18,967 nucleotides of DNA, taken from JAWVZB01 sp033722375. GTDB lineage: Bacteria; Actinomycetota; Nitriliruptoria; Nitriliruptorales; Nitriliruptoraceae. The translations under genes and the position numbers were made by a program. This document shows, one piece after another, positions 6,823 through 14,297 of the stretch. The notes under the pieces are model-generated. The model was not told where the DNA came from, ran no database searches, and saw nothing but the letters and a program-made list of their open reading frames with translations. How positions within the stretch are numbered: position 1 is the first letter of the stretch; every line of letters begins with the position of its first letter. The stretch covers positions 1-18,967 of the forward strand of contig JAWVZB010000063.1 of the NCBI GenBank assembly GCA_033722375.1, given 5' to 3'.

Positions 6823-8340
6823 ATGACGGTTGAGGAGCACAATCTCGCGGTCCTGGCCGACGAGGCATTCGAACGGCACGGTGACCGCGAGTCGCTGTAC
6901 TTCGAGGGCACCTGGCACTCGAGCGCTGACCTCCACGGCCGAGCACACCGGGTCAGCGGTGGCCTCCAGGAGCTCGGGATCCAACCCGGCGAGCGGGTGT
7001 CGGTCGTGATGGCGAACTGTCCCGAGGTCGGGATCACCTATCAGGCCATCTGGCGGGCCGGCGCGGTCAGCAACCCCATCATCTTCCTGCTCCCTCCCGA
7101 CGAGCTCGCGCACATCTTCCGTGACGCGGAGGTTCGTGCTGTCGTCACCACCCCGGAGTTCGTCGCCAACGTCCAGACCGCGATCGGCCAGATCGACGTG
7201 GAGCCCGTGGTCATCTGCGTCGGTGACGCGCCCGAGGGCACCGTGGCGTTCGCGGAGCTCGAGGACGCCTCGCCAGGGGGGCTGGTGCCGCGCGGCGACG
7301 ACGATCTGGCCACGCTCATGTACACGGGCGGCACCACTGGCCGTGCCAAGGGGGTGCCGCTGACGCACGACAACCTGTGGTTCTGCGGGGCGCAGGCGGA
7401 GCAGGTCAGCCGTCTCGACGACGAGGCGTCCCACACGCTCGTGCCGCTGCCGCTCTCCCATGCCTACGGCCAGATCGTCACGGTGGTGGGGATGCACGCG
7501 ACGATCCCCGGTACCGGAGCGCTGATGCGCTGGTTCGATCCGGCTGGGTCGCTCGACCTGATCGAGGAGCTGGAGCTGAACCGGGCCGCCGTAGTCCCCT
7601 CGATGATCCAGCTCTGGCTGGCGCAGGACCTCGAGGACCGGGACCTGTCGAGCCTGCGCTACGTCACCTGCGGGGCGTCACCGCTGTCGACGGACGTCGC
7701 CGAGGAGTTCCTCCGACAGGTGCCGTCCGCCGAGATCCTCGAGGGCTACGGCTGCACCGAGTCCGGTGGGGTGATCTCGTCGACGCCACCGGGCGAGTCA
7801 CGGCTCGGATCGGTGGGTCGTCCGCTGTCGGGCTACGAGGTGAAGATCATCGACGAAGACGGGAACCAGGTCCCGGTCGGGGACGAGGGCGAGATCGTCG
7901 TGCGGTCCCGTGGCTGTGCCACCCACTATTGGAAGGCGCCCGACGCGAGCGAGTCGACCTTCCGCGACGGATGGCTGCACACGGGCGACATCGGCCGCTT
8001 CGACGAGGACGGCTACCTCTACGTCGTCGACCGCCTCAAGGACCTGATCATCCGCAACGGGTTCAACGTCTACCCGCGCGACGTCGAGGACGCGCTGCTC
8101 GACCAGCCCGGCGTCTCCCTCGCGGGCGTCGTGGGACGGCCCGACGCCGAGGTGGGCGAGGAGATCGTCGCGTTCGTGTCCCCGGCCCCCGGGTTCGAGC
8201 TCGACCCCGAAGCCCTGAAGTCCGCGGCGAAGGAGCGGCTCGGCCCTTACAAGTACCCGCGGGAGATCCACGTGGTCGACGAGGTCCCCCTGACCCCGGT
8301 CATGAAGATCGACCGGAAGGCGCTCCGCGACCTCCTCTGA
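6823..8340 (+). CDS. AMP-dependent synthetase/ligase, acyl-CoA synthetase-like (second)
   Basis: This 505-residue ANL-superfamily ligase probably forms an acyl-CoA. Motifs are the phosphate loop YTGGTTGRAKG (167-177), VPLPLSHAYG (207-216), GYGCTESGG (308-316, A5), WLHTGDIGRFDEDGYLYVVD (384-403, A7), RLKDLIIRNGFNVYPRDVED (404-423, A8) and the terminal Lys495 in TPVMKIDRKAL. It resembles fatty-acid or cyclohexanecarboxylate-CoA ligases more than the first ligase does. Start choice: AGGAGG at 6811-6816 abuts the ATG at 6817 with no spacer, whereas the in-frame ATG at 6823 lies 6 nt from it, so 6823 is preferred and the product loses two residues. The two ligases in this operon are only distantly alike, so they are not a recent duplication. 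The substrate is unknown. Confidence 0.93.
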   Translation: MTVEEHNLAVLADEAFERHGDRESLYFEGTWHSSADLHGRAHRVSGGLQELGIQPGERVSVVMANCPEVGITYQAIWRAGAVSNPIIFLLPPDELAHIFRDAEVRAVVTTPEFVANVQTAIGQIDVEPVVICVGDAPEGTVAFAELEDASPGGLVPRGDDDLATLMYTGGTTGRAKGVPLTHDNLWFCGAQAEQVSRLDDEASHTLVPLPLSHAYGQIVTVVGMHATIPGTGALMRWFDPAGSLDLIEELELNRAAVVPSMIQLWLAQDLEDRDLSSLRYVTCGASPLSTDVAEEFLRQVPSAEILEGYGCTESGGVISSTPPGESRLGSVGRPLSGYEVKIIDEDGNQVPVGDEGEIVVRSRGCATHYWKAPDASESTFRDGWLHTGDIGRFDEDGYLYVVDRLKDLIIRNGFNVYPRDVEDALLDQPGVSLAGVVGRPDAEVGEEIVAFVSPAPGFELDPEALKSAAKERLGPYKYPREIHVVDEVPLTPVMKIDRKALRDLL

Positions 8341-8650
8341 GCCGCGGGCGCCACGACGGGTCGTGATCGACGAGCAGGGGGTCTCCGGCCGATTCCTGTG
8401 ACCCCTACATCTCGTGGCCGGCTCAAGGCTGGGTGACGGTCGGTATCCGGCGGTATCCAGTGTGGGAGTGACCAGGACGGCCAAGGTCGCTAGGGCGGGA
8501 ACGTTCGGCGCTCATCGACGGTCTCGATGGCGTCGAACGGGTCTGGGTGGCAGTATCGGGTCGTGTCTTGGTCGGGCAGCTGCCCTGACGCGGTTGGGGG
8601 ACCGTGTCGGAACGCATCCCCCTCGAGACTGGGGCGACCTGGAGGTTGCA
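8341..8650. other. Intergenic stretch without a convincing gene
   Basis: No coding frame here has a good start and codon use. Visible elements are an imperfect dyad CACGAC-GG-GTCGTG (8352-8365) just after the ligase stop, a tandem octamer CGGTATCC GG CGGTATCC (8441-8458), a perfect 12-bp palindrome GGGCAGCTGCCC (8574-8585), and the GGAGG ribosome-binding site (8641-8645) of the DUF998 gene. Composition begins to fall below the GC of the flanks. Any of these could be operator or terminator sequence; none is certain. Confidence 0.5.
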
Positions 8651-9286
8651 ATGTCTGCCAGACAGCTTGGAGTCGTCGGGATGATCGGCGCGGGATGGTT
8701 CATCGTGTCGGTTCTGATTCTCAACGTGATAGACACGGAGTACAGCCGGATCAACGACTTCATGAGCGACTACGCCAACGGGGAGTACGGCTGGCTGATG
8801 CAATCAGCGTTCCTCGGCGCTGGCATCGGAGCCATCGCGACCGCAGGGGGACTGCGGAAGTCGCTGGAACCTGGCAAGCGCGTCACTGCCTCGATCGTCT
8901 TGCTCCTTGTTGCTGGGCTCGGATACCTACTCGCGATAGCCAAGACAGATCCGTCAGATGCCACGGAGTTCACCACTGCTGGCATCTTGCACGTGGTTGG
9001 TTCCCTGCTGATCTTCTTCAGTCTGCTCATCGCAGTTTGGTTCCTGCGGGGAGTGTTCGACCGTGATCCCTCATGGAACCATCTGGCGACAACTCAGATG
9101 TGGTTCGCGACGGCCTACACCGTGACCATGGTCGTCTCATTCGGCACCCCGATGGACGGACCGGTCGGGTTGACCCAGCGCATCTTCGTGCCCGTCATGA
9201 TGGCTTGGTGGATCTTCATTGCATGGAACATCCGACGGCTCGACTCGACCAGTCAGGCCGCGGAACACCAAACGGCCCACGCCTAG
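8651..9286 (+). CDS. DUF998-family integral membrane protein
   Basis: This 211-residue protein has six predicted transmembrane helices (about 5-27, 47-67, 79-97, 107-133, 147-165, 176-194). The loop INDFMSDYANGEYGWLMQSA followed by a small-residue helix, and the ILHVVGSLLIFF helix start, match the DUF998 family, whose function is unknown. The ATG at 8651 has GGAGG 5 nt upstream; the open frame reaching back to 8414 lacks any family similarity. Codon use differs from its neighbours, with ATA, CTA, ACA and many A/T third positions that the flanking genes avoid, so the gene was probably acquired from a lower-GC source. It is isolated: 310 bp on the left and 149 bp on the right, converging on malic enzyme. 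Confidence 0.85.
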   Translation: MSARQLGVVGMIGAGWFIVSVLILNVIDTEYSRINDFMSDYANGEYGWLMQSAFLGAGIGAIATAGGLRKSLEPGKRVTASIVLLLVAGLGYLLAIAKTDPSDATEFTTAGILHVVGSLLIFFSLLIAVWFLRGVFDRDPSWNHLATTQMWFATAYTVTMVVSFGTPMDGPVGLTQRIFVPVMMAWWIFIAWNIRRLDSTSQAAEHQTAHA

Positions 9287-9389
9287 CGGGGAACTTCGAT
9301 CTCCCAGGCCTCGCTCGGCAAGCGTGGCTTCGTGGGCGCTCCGAAAGCAGGCAACGCCTACAACTGCGGTGTCCACCCCCGAAATCTAC

Positions 9390-9407
9390 CGCCCGCGAGT
9401 ACGGGCG
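9390..9407 (-). terminator. Possible terminator hairpin downstream of malic enzyme
   Basis: CGCCCG and CGGGCG arms (6 bp, 6-nt loop) lie 29 nt past the malic enzyme stop. On the minus strand they are followed by GTAGATTTC, a poor T run. The hairpin is visible; terminator activity is inferred. Confidence 0.35.
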
Positions 9408-9435
9408 ACGGCACTAGCTGGAGACACCCCTTCGA

Positions 9436-11085
9436 CTAGATCGGGACGCCACCCGTCGTGGTGTCGCCGGGGGCGTCGAGGGGGCGTTGGCGCTTGCGGC
9501 CGCCGATGCGGCGCGGGAGGTCGGCGTCGTCGTTGTCGCCGTCGTCATCGGCGCTGCCGTCGTCGCGGGTCTGTGCTGCGCGCTCGCGTTCGGCTTCCTT
9601 GCCTTCCTCTCGCCGTTCGGTGGCCCGGCGGACGGCGCGGCGTGCGGCTTCGTGGGCCTGCGCTTCGGTCTCCTCCTCGAGGCTGCCGCGGGAGCCGGGG
9701 CGGACGTGTCCCTGCTGGCGGGCCATCTCGGCCACCGCGTCGGCGACGGCTGACGCCACGGATCGGTCGAAGGGCGACGGGATGATGTAGTCGGGGGAGA
9801 GGTCGTCCTCGACGATGGCGGCGATGGCCTCCGCGGCGGTGATCTTCATCTCGTCGGTGATGCGCGTGGCGGCGGCGTCAAGCAGTCCCCGGAACAGGCC
9901 TGGGAAGCACAGCACGTTGTTGATCTGGTTGGGGTAGTCGGAGCGGCCGGTCGCCATGACGCGGACGTGGGGCTCGGCTTCCTCGGGCATGATCTCGGGG
10001 GTCGGGTTCGCGAGCGCGAACACGATGCGATCGTCGCTCATGGTCTTCACCAGCTCGAGTGGGAGCGACTTCGGTCCGGAGACGCCGATGAACACGTCAG
10101 CTCCATCGAGGGCGTCGGCGAGTGAACCGGTGACGCCCCGTGGGTTGGCTTGCTTCGCGACGCGCCGACGGATCGGGTCGGTGCCCTTTCGCTTGGGCTC
10201 GAGGATCCCGGAGCGGTCGATCGGGATGATGTCGCTGACCCCAGCGGACATCAACAGGTTGATGACGGCAACGCCGGCTGCGCCGACGCCCTGCACGACC
10301 ACGCGGAGGTCGGGCAGCTCGCGTTCGACCAGTCGGGCGGCGCTGATCAGCGCTGCGAGCACCACCACCGCTGTGCCGTGCTGGTCGTCGTGGAACACGG
10401 GGATGTCGAGCTCCTGGCGCAACTTCCCTTCGATCTCGAAGCAGCGGGGCGCCGAGATGTCCTCGAGGTTGATGCCGCCGAACCCGCTGGCGATCCGGGT
10501 GACGGTTTCCACGAACCCGTCGGGGTCCTGCTCGTCGATCAGGATCGGATAGGCGTCGACGCCGCCGAACGACTTCAGCAACATCGCCTTGCCCTCCATG
10601 ACCGGGAGAGCGGCGAGCGGCCCGATGTCGCCGAGACCGAGCACCGCCGAGCCGTCGGTCACGACGGCCACGCTGTTGGACCGGATCGTGAGGCGGTAGG
10701 CGGCCACCGGATCCTCGGCGATCATGCGGGAGATCTTGGCGACACCGGGGGTGTAGACGAGCGACAGGTCGCGGGCGTCCTCGATCGACCGCTTGTTGTT
10801 CAGCTCGATCTTGCCGCCCTGGTGCGCCTCGATGATGTCATCGATCATCGCGAGCAGCTCGACGCCCGGGATCGCGTGCAGCGCAGCGGCGACCTCCTCG
10901 GCGTGGTGCTCGTCGCTGACGTCGACGGTGATGTCGCGCACCACGACGTGCCGTTTGCCCTCCACCCGCTCCGTGGCGATGATCTCGGCCCCGCAGCCGT
11001 CGACGGCGTCAGACACCTTGGCGACCATGCCGGGGGCGTTCTCGAGCCCTATCCGGAGGGTCACACGCTGGGTGAGGGGTGGCAT
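9436..11085 (-). CDS. ACT-domain malic enzyme (malate oxidoreductase, decarboxylating)
   Basis: This 549-residue enzyme converts malate to pyruvate, CO2 and NAD(P)H, linking the TCA cycle with pyruvate. Residues 1-80 form an ACT-like regulatory domain (VTLRIGLENAPGMVAKVSDAV). The catalytic part spans about 90-450, with YTPGV (Tyr111), EGKAMLLK (Lys166, catalytic base region), NLEDI (Glu208/Asp209) and FHDDQHGTA (Asp233/234) as metal ligands, and GVGAAG (266-271) as the dinucleotide loop. Asp290 ends the next strand and favours NAD over NADP (inference). SGPKSLP and ALANPTPEI are usual family stretches. The last 90 or so residues (about 460-549) are a very charged Glu/Arg/Asp-rich tail not found in ordinary malic enzymes. 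GAGAGG precedes the ATG. It is divergent from transketolase across 186 bp. Confidence 0.95.
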   Translation of the reverse strand: MPPLTQRVTLRIGLENAPGMVAKVSDAVDGCGAEIIATERVEGKRHVVVRDITVDVSDEHHAEEVAAALHAIPGVELLAMIDDIIEAHQGGKIELNNKRSIEDARDLSLVYTPGVAKISRMIAEDPVAAYRLTIRSNSVAVVTDGSAVLGLGDIGPLAALPVMEGKAMLLKSFGGVDAYPILIDEQDPDGFVETVTRIASGFGGINLEDISAPRCFEIEGKLRQELDIPVFHDDQHGTAVVVLAALISAARLVERELPDLRVVVQGVGAAGVAVINLLMSAGVSDIIPIDRSGILEPKRKGTDPIRRRVAKQANPRGVTGSLADALDGADVFIGVSGPKSLPLELVKTMSDDRIVFALANPTPEIMPEEAEPHVRVMATGRSDYPNQINNVLCFPGLFRGLLDAAATRITDEMKITAAEAIAAIVEDDLSPDYIIPSPFDRSVASAVADAVAEMARQQGHVRPGSRGSLEEETEAQAHEAARRAVRRATERREEGKEAERERAAQTRDDGSADDDGDNDDADLPRRIGGRKRQRPLDAPGDTTTGGVPI

Positions 11086-11132
11086 CTGGTCCTCTCGAGA
11101 GAGCGGGTCGCGGGTCCGCCCCGCACCGCGTC

Positions 11133-11181
11133 GTCGGGGCGAGGGTAAGTGGTTGCGCCACCCACGCGGGTCGGGGCGAGG
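11133..11181. repeat. 12-bp direct repeat pair in the malic enzyme/transketolase intergenic region
   Basis: GTCGGGGCGAGG occurs at 11133-11144 and again, identical, at 11170-11181, with start-to-start spacing of 37 bp. Between them lies GTGG-TTGCG-CCAC. The placement between divergent promoters suggests a paired operator, but G-rich chance repeats are common in such DNA. Confidence 0.45.
11142..11147 (-). promoter_or_regulatory. Candidate -10 box for malic enzyme
   Basis: On the minus strand this reads TACCCT, 56 nt before the ATG at 11085. It overlaps one copy of a 12-bp direct repeat (11133-11144). No clear -35. Confidence 0.3.
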
Positions 11182-11222
11182 AGGGCTTGTGGCCTTGGCC
11201 GCGAACTGCCCGCGGGGCGCCG

Positions 11223-11228
11223 TATGCT
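11223..11228 (+). promoter_or_regulatory. Candidate -10 box for transketolase
   Basis: TATGCT fits the TANNNT pattern well and lies 43 nt before the ATG at 11272. The nearest TTG-type -35 (TTGGCC at 11195-11200) is 22 nt away, which is too far for a standard promoter. Confidence 0.4.
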
Positions 11229-11271
11229 CCCCGCGACCCGCCGTGCAGACCGCGCCCCGCCCGGAGCCCCG

Positions 11272-13257
11272 ATGTCAGACCTCGAACAGCTCTCGATCAA
11301 CACCATCCGGACCCTCGCCATGGACGCGGTTCAGGCCGCGAACTCGGGGCATCCGGGCATGCCGATGGGGACCGCCCCGCTCGCCTACGTGCTGTTCCGC
11401 GAGGCGATGGCGCACGACCCCGCCGATCCGGCGTGGTGGGATCGGGATCGGTTCGTGCTGTCCGCGGGGCACGGCTCGATGCTGCTGTACGCGGCCCTGC
11501 ACCTGTCGGGCTACGACCGGCCGACGCTCGAGGACATCCAGAACTTCCGCCAGTGGGGCTACCCGACCGCGGGGCATCCGGAGAACTTCCTGCTTCCGGG
11601 GGTGGAGACGACGACCGGGCCCCTGGGCCAGGGGTTCGCCAACGGGGTCGGGATGGCGATCGCCGAGGCGCGTCTCGCCGCGGAGTTCAACCGCGACGGC
11701 CACGAGATCGTCGACCACCGCACCTACGCGATCGTGTCCGACGGCGACCTCATGGAAGGGGTCGCATCCGAAGCCGCCTCGCTGGCTGGCCACCTCGAGC
11801 TCGGCAAGCTGGTCTACCTCTACGACGACAACCAGATCACGATCGACGGCGGCACCGACCTCGCCTTCAGCGAGGATGTGTTGAGACGGTTCGACGCCTA
11901 CGGCTGGCACACGCAACAGGTCACGGACGGCACCGACGTCGAAGCGGTCAGACGGGCGATCAAGGAGGCCGAAGGCGACGACCGGCCGTCACTCATCGCG
12001 GTCCGGACCGTGATCGGGTACGGCTCACCCAACATGGCCGGCACCTCCGACACCCACGGCGCCCCGCTCGGCGAGGAGGAGGTCGCCGCCAGCAAGGAGC
12101 ACCTCGGCTGGCCCTACGACGGCACCTTCGTCGTGCCCGACGAGGTCCGTGAGCACATGGGTCAGCGCGACCGGGGTGGCGAGGCGCACGGTGCGTGGCG
12201 GGAACGCTTCGACGCCTACCGCGAGGAGTTCCCCGAGCTCGCGGCCGAGTTCGAGCGCCGGATGCGGGGCGAGCTCCCCGATGGCTGGCAAGACGCACTG
12301 CCGCAGATCGGTGAGGACAACGCGACCCGCAAGCACGCGGGCAAGACCCTGAACGCGATCGCCGGGACGCTGCCGGAGCTCTTCGGTGGGTCGTCCGACC
12401 TCGCCGGCTCGAACAACACCGACGTGGAGGGCGGGGGGACCTTCTCGGCGGACGACCGGTCGGGCCGCAACCTGCGGTTCGGGGTCCGGGAGCACGCCAT
12501 GGCGTCCGCCGTGAACGGCATCGCGCTCCACGGCGGCTTCGTGCCGTACGGCGCGACCTTCCTGATCTTCACCGACTACGCCCGCCCCGCCATCCGCCTG
12601 TCGGCACTGATGGGGCTCAAGACGATCTGGTGGATGACCCACGACTCCGTCGGCCTGGGCGAGGACGGTCCCACCCACCAGCCGGTCGAACACCTGGCGT
12701 CCCTCCGGGCGATCCCGAACCTCCAGGTCCTGCGCCCCGCCGACGGCGAGGAGACGGTCGGGGCGTTCGCTGCTGCGCTGGACCACGACGGCCCGTCCGT
12801 GATCGCACTGACCCGCCAGGGGCTGCCGGCACTGGACGGCAAGCCCGGCGATCCGGTCGAGCTGGTGGCGCGGGGCGCATACGTCCTGGGCGACAGCGAA
12901 GCTGCTCCGGACGTCATCCTCGTCGGCACGGGAAGCGAGGTGCAGCTTTGCGTCGAGGCGGCTGGAGACCTCGCCGACGACGGGATCAGCGCGCGAGTCG
13001 TCTCGATGCCCAGCTGGGAGCGGTTCGCGGCACAGGACGAGGATTACCGGGAGTCGGTCCTGCCGTCCGCCGTCACGGCTCGTGTGTCGGTGGAGGCCGG
13101 CGCGACGCTGGGATGGGAGCGGTGGGTCGGCCGCGACGGTGTCACCGTGGGGCTGGACCGGTTCGGGGCATCCGCACCCGGCGCGGTCGTGCTCGAACAG
13201 CTCGGCTTCACCGCCGAGCGGGTGGCTCGGGAGGCACGGGGCCTGCTGGAAGGCTGA
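11272..13257 (+). CDS. tkt: Transketolase
   Basis: This 661-residue thiamine-diphosphate enzyme moves two-carbon ketol units in the pentose phosphate pathway. It has AANSGHPGMPMG (22-33, His27), LSAGHGSMLLYA (63-74, His67), GPLGQGFANGVGMAIAE (116-132) and the ThDP motif starting SDGDLMEG (156-163) and ending in DDNQ (Asn187). The Pyr domain holds RFGVREHAMASAVNGIALHGG with the catalytic Glu, and FLIFTDYARPAIRLSAL follows. The usual GDG of the ThDP motif reads SDG here, a common variant position. The length is normal. The ATG at 11272 has GGAG 6 nt upstream; the frame back to 11149 lacks similarity to the family. It stands alone, without the transaldolase or zwf genes that often follow tkt in actinobacteria. 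Confidence 0.97.
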   Translation: MSDLEQLSINTIRTLAMDAVQAANSGHPGMPMGTAPLAYVLFREAMAHDPADPAWWDRDRFVLSAGHGSMLLYAALHLSGYDRPTLEDIQNFRQWGYPTAGHPENFLLPGVETTTGPLGQGFANGVGMAIAEARLAAEFNRDGHEIVDHRTYAIVSDGDLMEGVASEAASLAGHLELGKLVYLYDDNQITIDGGTDLAFSEDVLRRFDAYGWHTQQVTDGTDVEAVRRAIKEAEGDDRPSLIAVRTVIGYGSPNMAGTSDTHGAPLGEEEVAASKEHLGWPYDGTFVVPDEVREHMGQRDRGGEAHGAWRERFDAYREEFPELAAEFERRMRGELPDGWQDALPQIGEDNATRKHAGKTLNAIAGTLPELFGGSSDLAGSNNTDVEGGGTFSADDRSGRNLRFGVREHAMASAVNGIALHGGFVPYGATFLIFTDYARPAIRLSALMGLKTIWWMTHDSVGLGEDGPTHQPVEHLASLRAIPNLQVLRPADGEETVGAFAAALDHDGPSVIALTRQGLPALDGKPGDPVELVARGAYVLGDSEAAPDVILVGTGSEVQLCVEAAGDLADDGISARVVSMPSWERFAAQDEDYRESVLPSAVTARVSVEAGATLGWERWVGRDGVTVGLDRFGASAPGAVVLEQLGFTAERVAREARGLLEG

Positions 13258-13279
13258 TCCTCAGCACGCCCGAGTGCGC

Positions 13280-13699
13280 CTAATCCGGCAGGTGCTCGCC
13301 GCCCCGTCGCGTCTGCTTGCCCCCGCCCTTGCTCTTGCCCTTCGGCCGGCGCTGCTTCCCGGTGGCCACCGCCAGGTTGGCGTCTTCGGCCCGGTTCGCC
13401 CGCCGCAGCCAGAACCACGACATGAGCGCCATGATGAGGGTCAGCACGACAGCGTTCGCGAGGTAGATCTGCCAGCTCGCTTCCGAGAGCAGCGTGAACA
13501 GCGCCCCGACGGGTCCGAACAGCCACGCCTTGGACCAGAACCGCTTCTGACGGCGGGCCGTCGCGACCGCGAGCGCGGCCTCCTTGCGCTTGTCGAGCGC
13601 CTCCCCGCGGTTGACCGCGCGCACGATGCGGCGCCGGTCCTTGAGCCCGAGTTGGCTCCACGCACGCCGGTACTGCTCAGGGTCGGGGATCTTCGCCAC
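13280..13699 (-). CDS. Small basic two-helix membrane protein of unknown function
   Basis: I do not recognise this 139-residue protein. Its N-terminal part (1-55) is charged and helical (EQYRRAWSQLGLKDRRRIVRAVNRG has many Arg/Lys). Two hydrophobic segments follow at about 57-73 (KAWLFGPVGALFTLLSE) and 77-98 (WQIYLANAVVLTLIMALMSW). The C-terminus (113-139) is a Lys/Arg/Gly tail that would sit in the cytoplasm with the N-terminus. The GTG at 13699 has GGAG 6 nt upstream and a TATCCT box 27 nt upstream, which support this start. It converges on transketolase (22 nt gap) and is divergent from the response regulator; their -10 boxes are only 19 bp apart, so expression may be linked. Good coding signal, no assigned role. 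Confidence 0.8.
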   Translation of the reverse strand: MAKIPDPEQYRRAWSQLGLKDRRRIVRAVNRGEALDKRKEAALAVATARRQKRFWSKAWLFGPVGALFTLLSEASWQIYLANAVVLTLIMALMSWFWLRRANRAEDANLAVATGKQRRPKGKSKGGGKQTRRGGEHLPD

Positions 13700-13726
13700 G
13701 CGGGACTCCGGTACCGGCTGCGGTTC

Positions 13727-13732
13727 AGGATA
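13727..13732 (-). promoter_or_regulatory. Candidate -10 box for the small membrane protein gene
   Basis: On the minus strand this reads TATCCT, 27 nt before the GTG at 13699, with GGAG between. It lies 19 bp from the divergent TACGCT box. Confidence 0.5.
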
Positions 13733-13751
13733 GGCGCACCCGCGACGGGAC

Positions 13752-13757
13752 TACGCT
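13752..13757 (+). promoter_or_regulatory. Candidate -10 box for the leader ORF and response regulator
   Basis: TACGCT lies 28 nt before the GTG at 13786, with GGAG at 13777-13780. The spacing matches that of other promoters in the window. No clear -35. Confidence 0.45.
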
Positions 13758-13785
13758 GCTCGCGACACCCGCGCCTGGAGCATCC

Positions 13786-13824
13786 GTGAACGCCGTCGTC
13801 GTCACCCCAGCGGGGTGTCGCTGA
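13786..13824 (+). CDS. Possible 12-residue leader peptide overlapping the response-regulator start
   Basis: A GTG at 13786 with GGAG 5 nt upstream opens a 12-codon frame (MNAVVVTPAGCR) ending in TGA at 13822-13824. That TGA shares its A with the ATG of the response regulator (TGATG). Its -10 box, Shine-Dalgarno sequence and start are spaced as at ordinary genes here, while the response-regulator ATG itself has only a weak GGGG upstream. Translation of the leader could thus deliver ribosomes to the regulator. The alternative is a sequencing indel that hides a longer N-terminus for the regulator. Confidence 0.35.
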   Translation: MNAVVVTPAGCR

Positions 13825-14186
13825 TGGCCAGCGTGCTGTACGCCGAGGACGATGCTTCGGTGGCCGCCATGGTGGACTTCCGACTGACCGACGAGGGCCA
13901 CGAGGTCACGCTCGCTGCCGACGGCAGCGAGGCGCAGAACCTGCTGCGCTCCAACGCCTACGACGTCGTCCTGCTCGACGTCATGATGCCCGGCGTCGAC
14001 GGCTTCGCGCTGTGTCGGGAGCTGGCGGCGCGGGAGGACCCGCCGGTGATCCTCATCATCTCCGCCCGCGACCGTGCCGAGGACGTTCGGACCGGCATGG
14101 ACGCGGGCGCGGACGACTACTTCATCAAGCCGTTCGACCCCGAGGAGCTGGTCCGCAGGATCGGCGAGCTCAGCGACCAGGGATGA
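13824..14186 (+). CDS. Single-domain response regulator (receiver only)
   Basis: This 120-residue CheY-like receiver has no output domain. The acidic pair Asp9/Asp10 (YAEDD), phospho-acceptor Asp52 (LLDVMMPGVDGF), the Ser/Thr switch Ser80 (IISARD) and Lys102 (FIKPFDPEEL) are all present, so it should be phosphorylatable. It ends soon after the last helix, so it must signal by protein contact or be part of a phosphorelay. No histidine kinase is in the window. The ATG at 13824 overlaps the TGA of a 12-codon leader ORF; an in-frame GTG at 13815 would add three residues (MSL) and cannot be excluded. It is followed by 111 bp before the convergent LLM gene. Confidence 0.93.
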   Translation: MASVLYAEDDASVAAMVDFRLTDEGHEVTLAADGSEAQNLLRSNAYDVVLLDVMMPGVDGFALCRELAAREDPPVILIISARDRAEDVRTGMDAGADDYFIKPFDPEELVRRIGELSDQG

Positions 14187-14211
14187 GCGCGGGTTCGGCC
14201 GCCAGGGTGGC

Positions 14212-14226
14212 CTCGAGTCACTCGAG
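14212..14226. other. 15-bp palindrome between convergent genes
   Basis: CTCGAGT-C-ACTCGAG is a perfect dyad (7-bp arms around one base), 26 nt after the response-regulator stop. The loop is too short for a normal hairpin and there is no T run, so it is a site of unknown use rather than a typical terminator. Confidence 0.35.
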
Positions 14227-14297
14227 CGGTGTGATCCGGGACGTCGTTGACGACCGCTGACCCCGAGTGGCTGGCGAGTCGTCGCCCGGGTCGTCGG

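Noticed and set aside
9458..9785. Plus-strand frames opposite the malic enzyme C-terminal tail
   Set aside because: They mirror the charged tail; no start signal or known domain.
13252..13264. GCTGA-TCC-TCAGC as a transketolase terminator
   Set aside because: The stem is 5 bp with a 3-nt loop and no T run, too weak to call.
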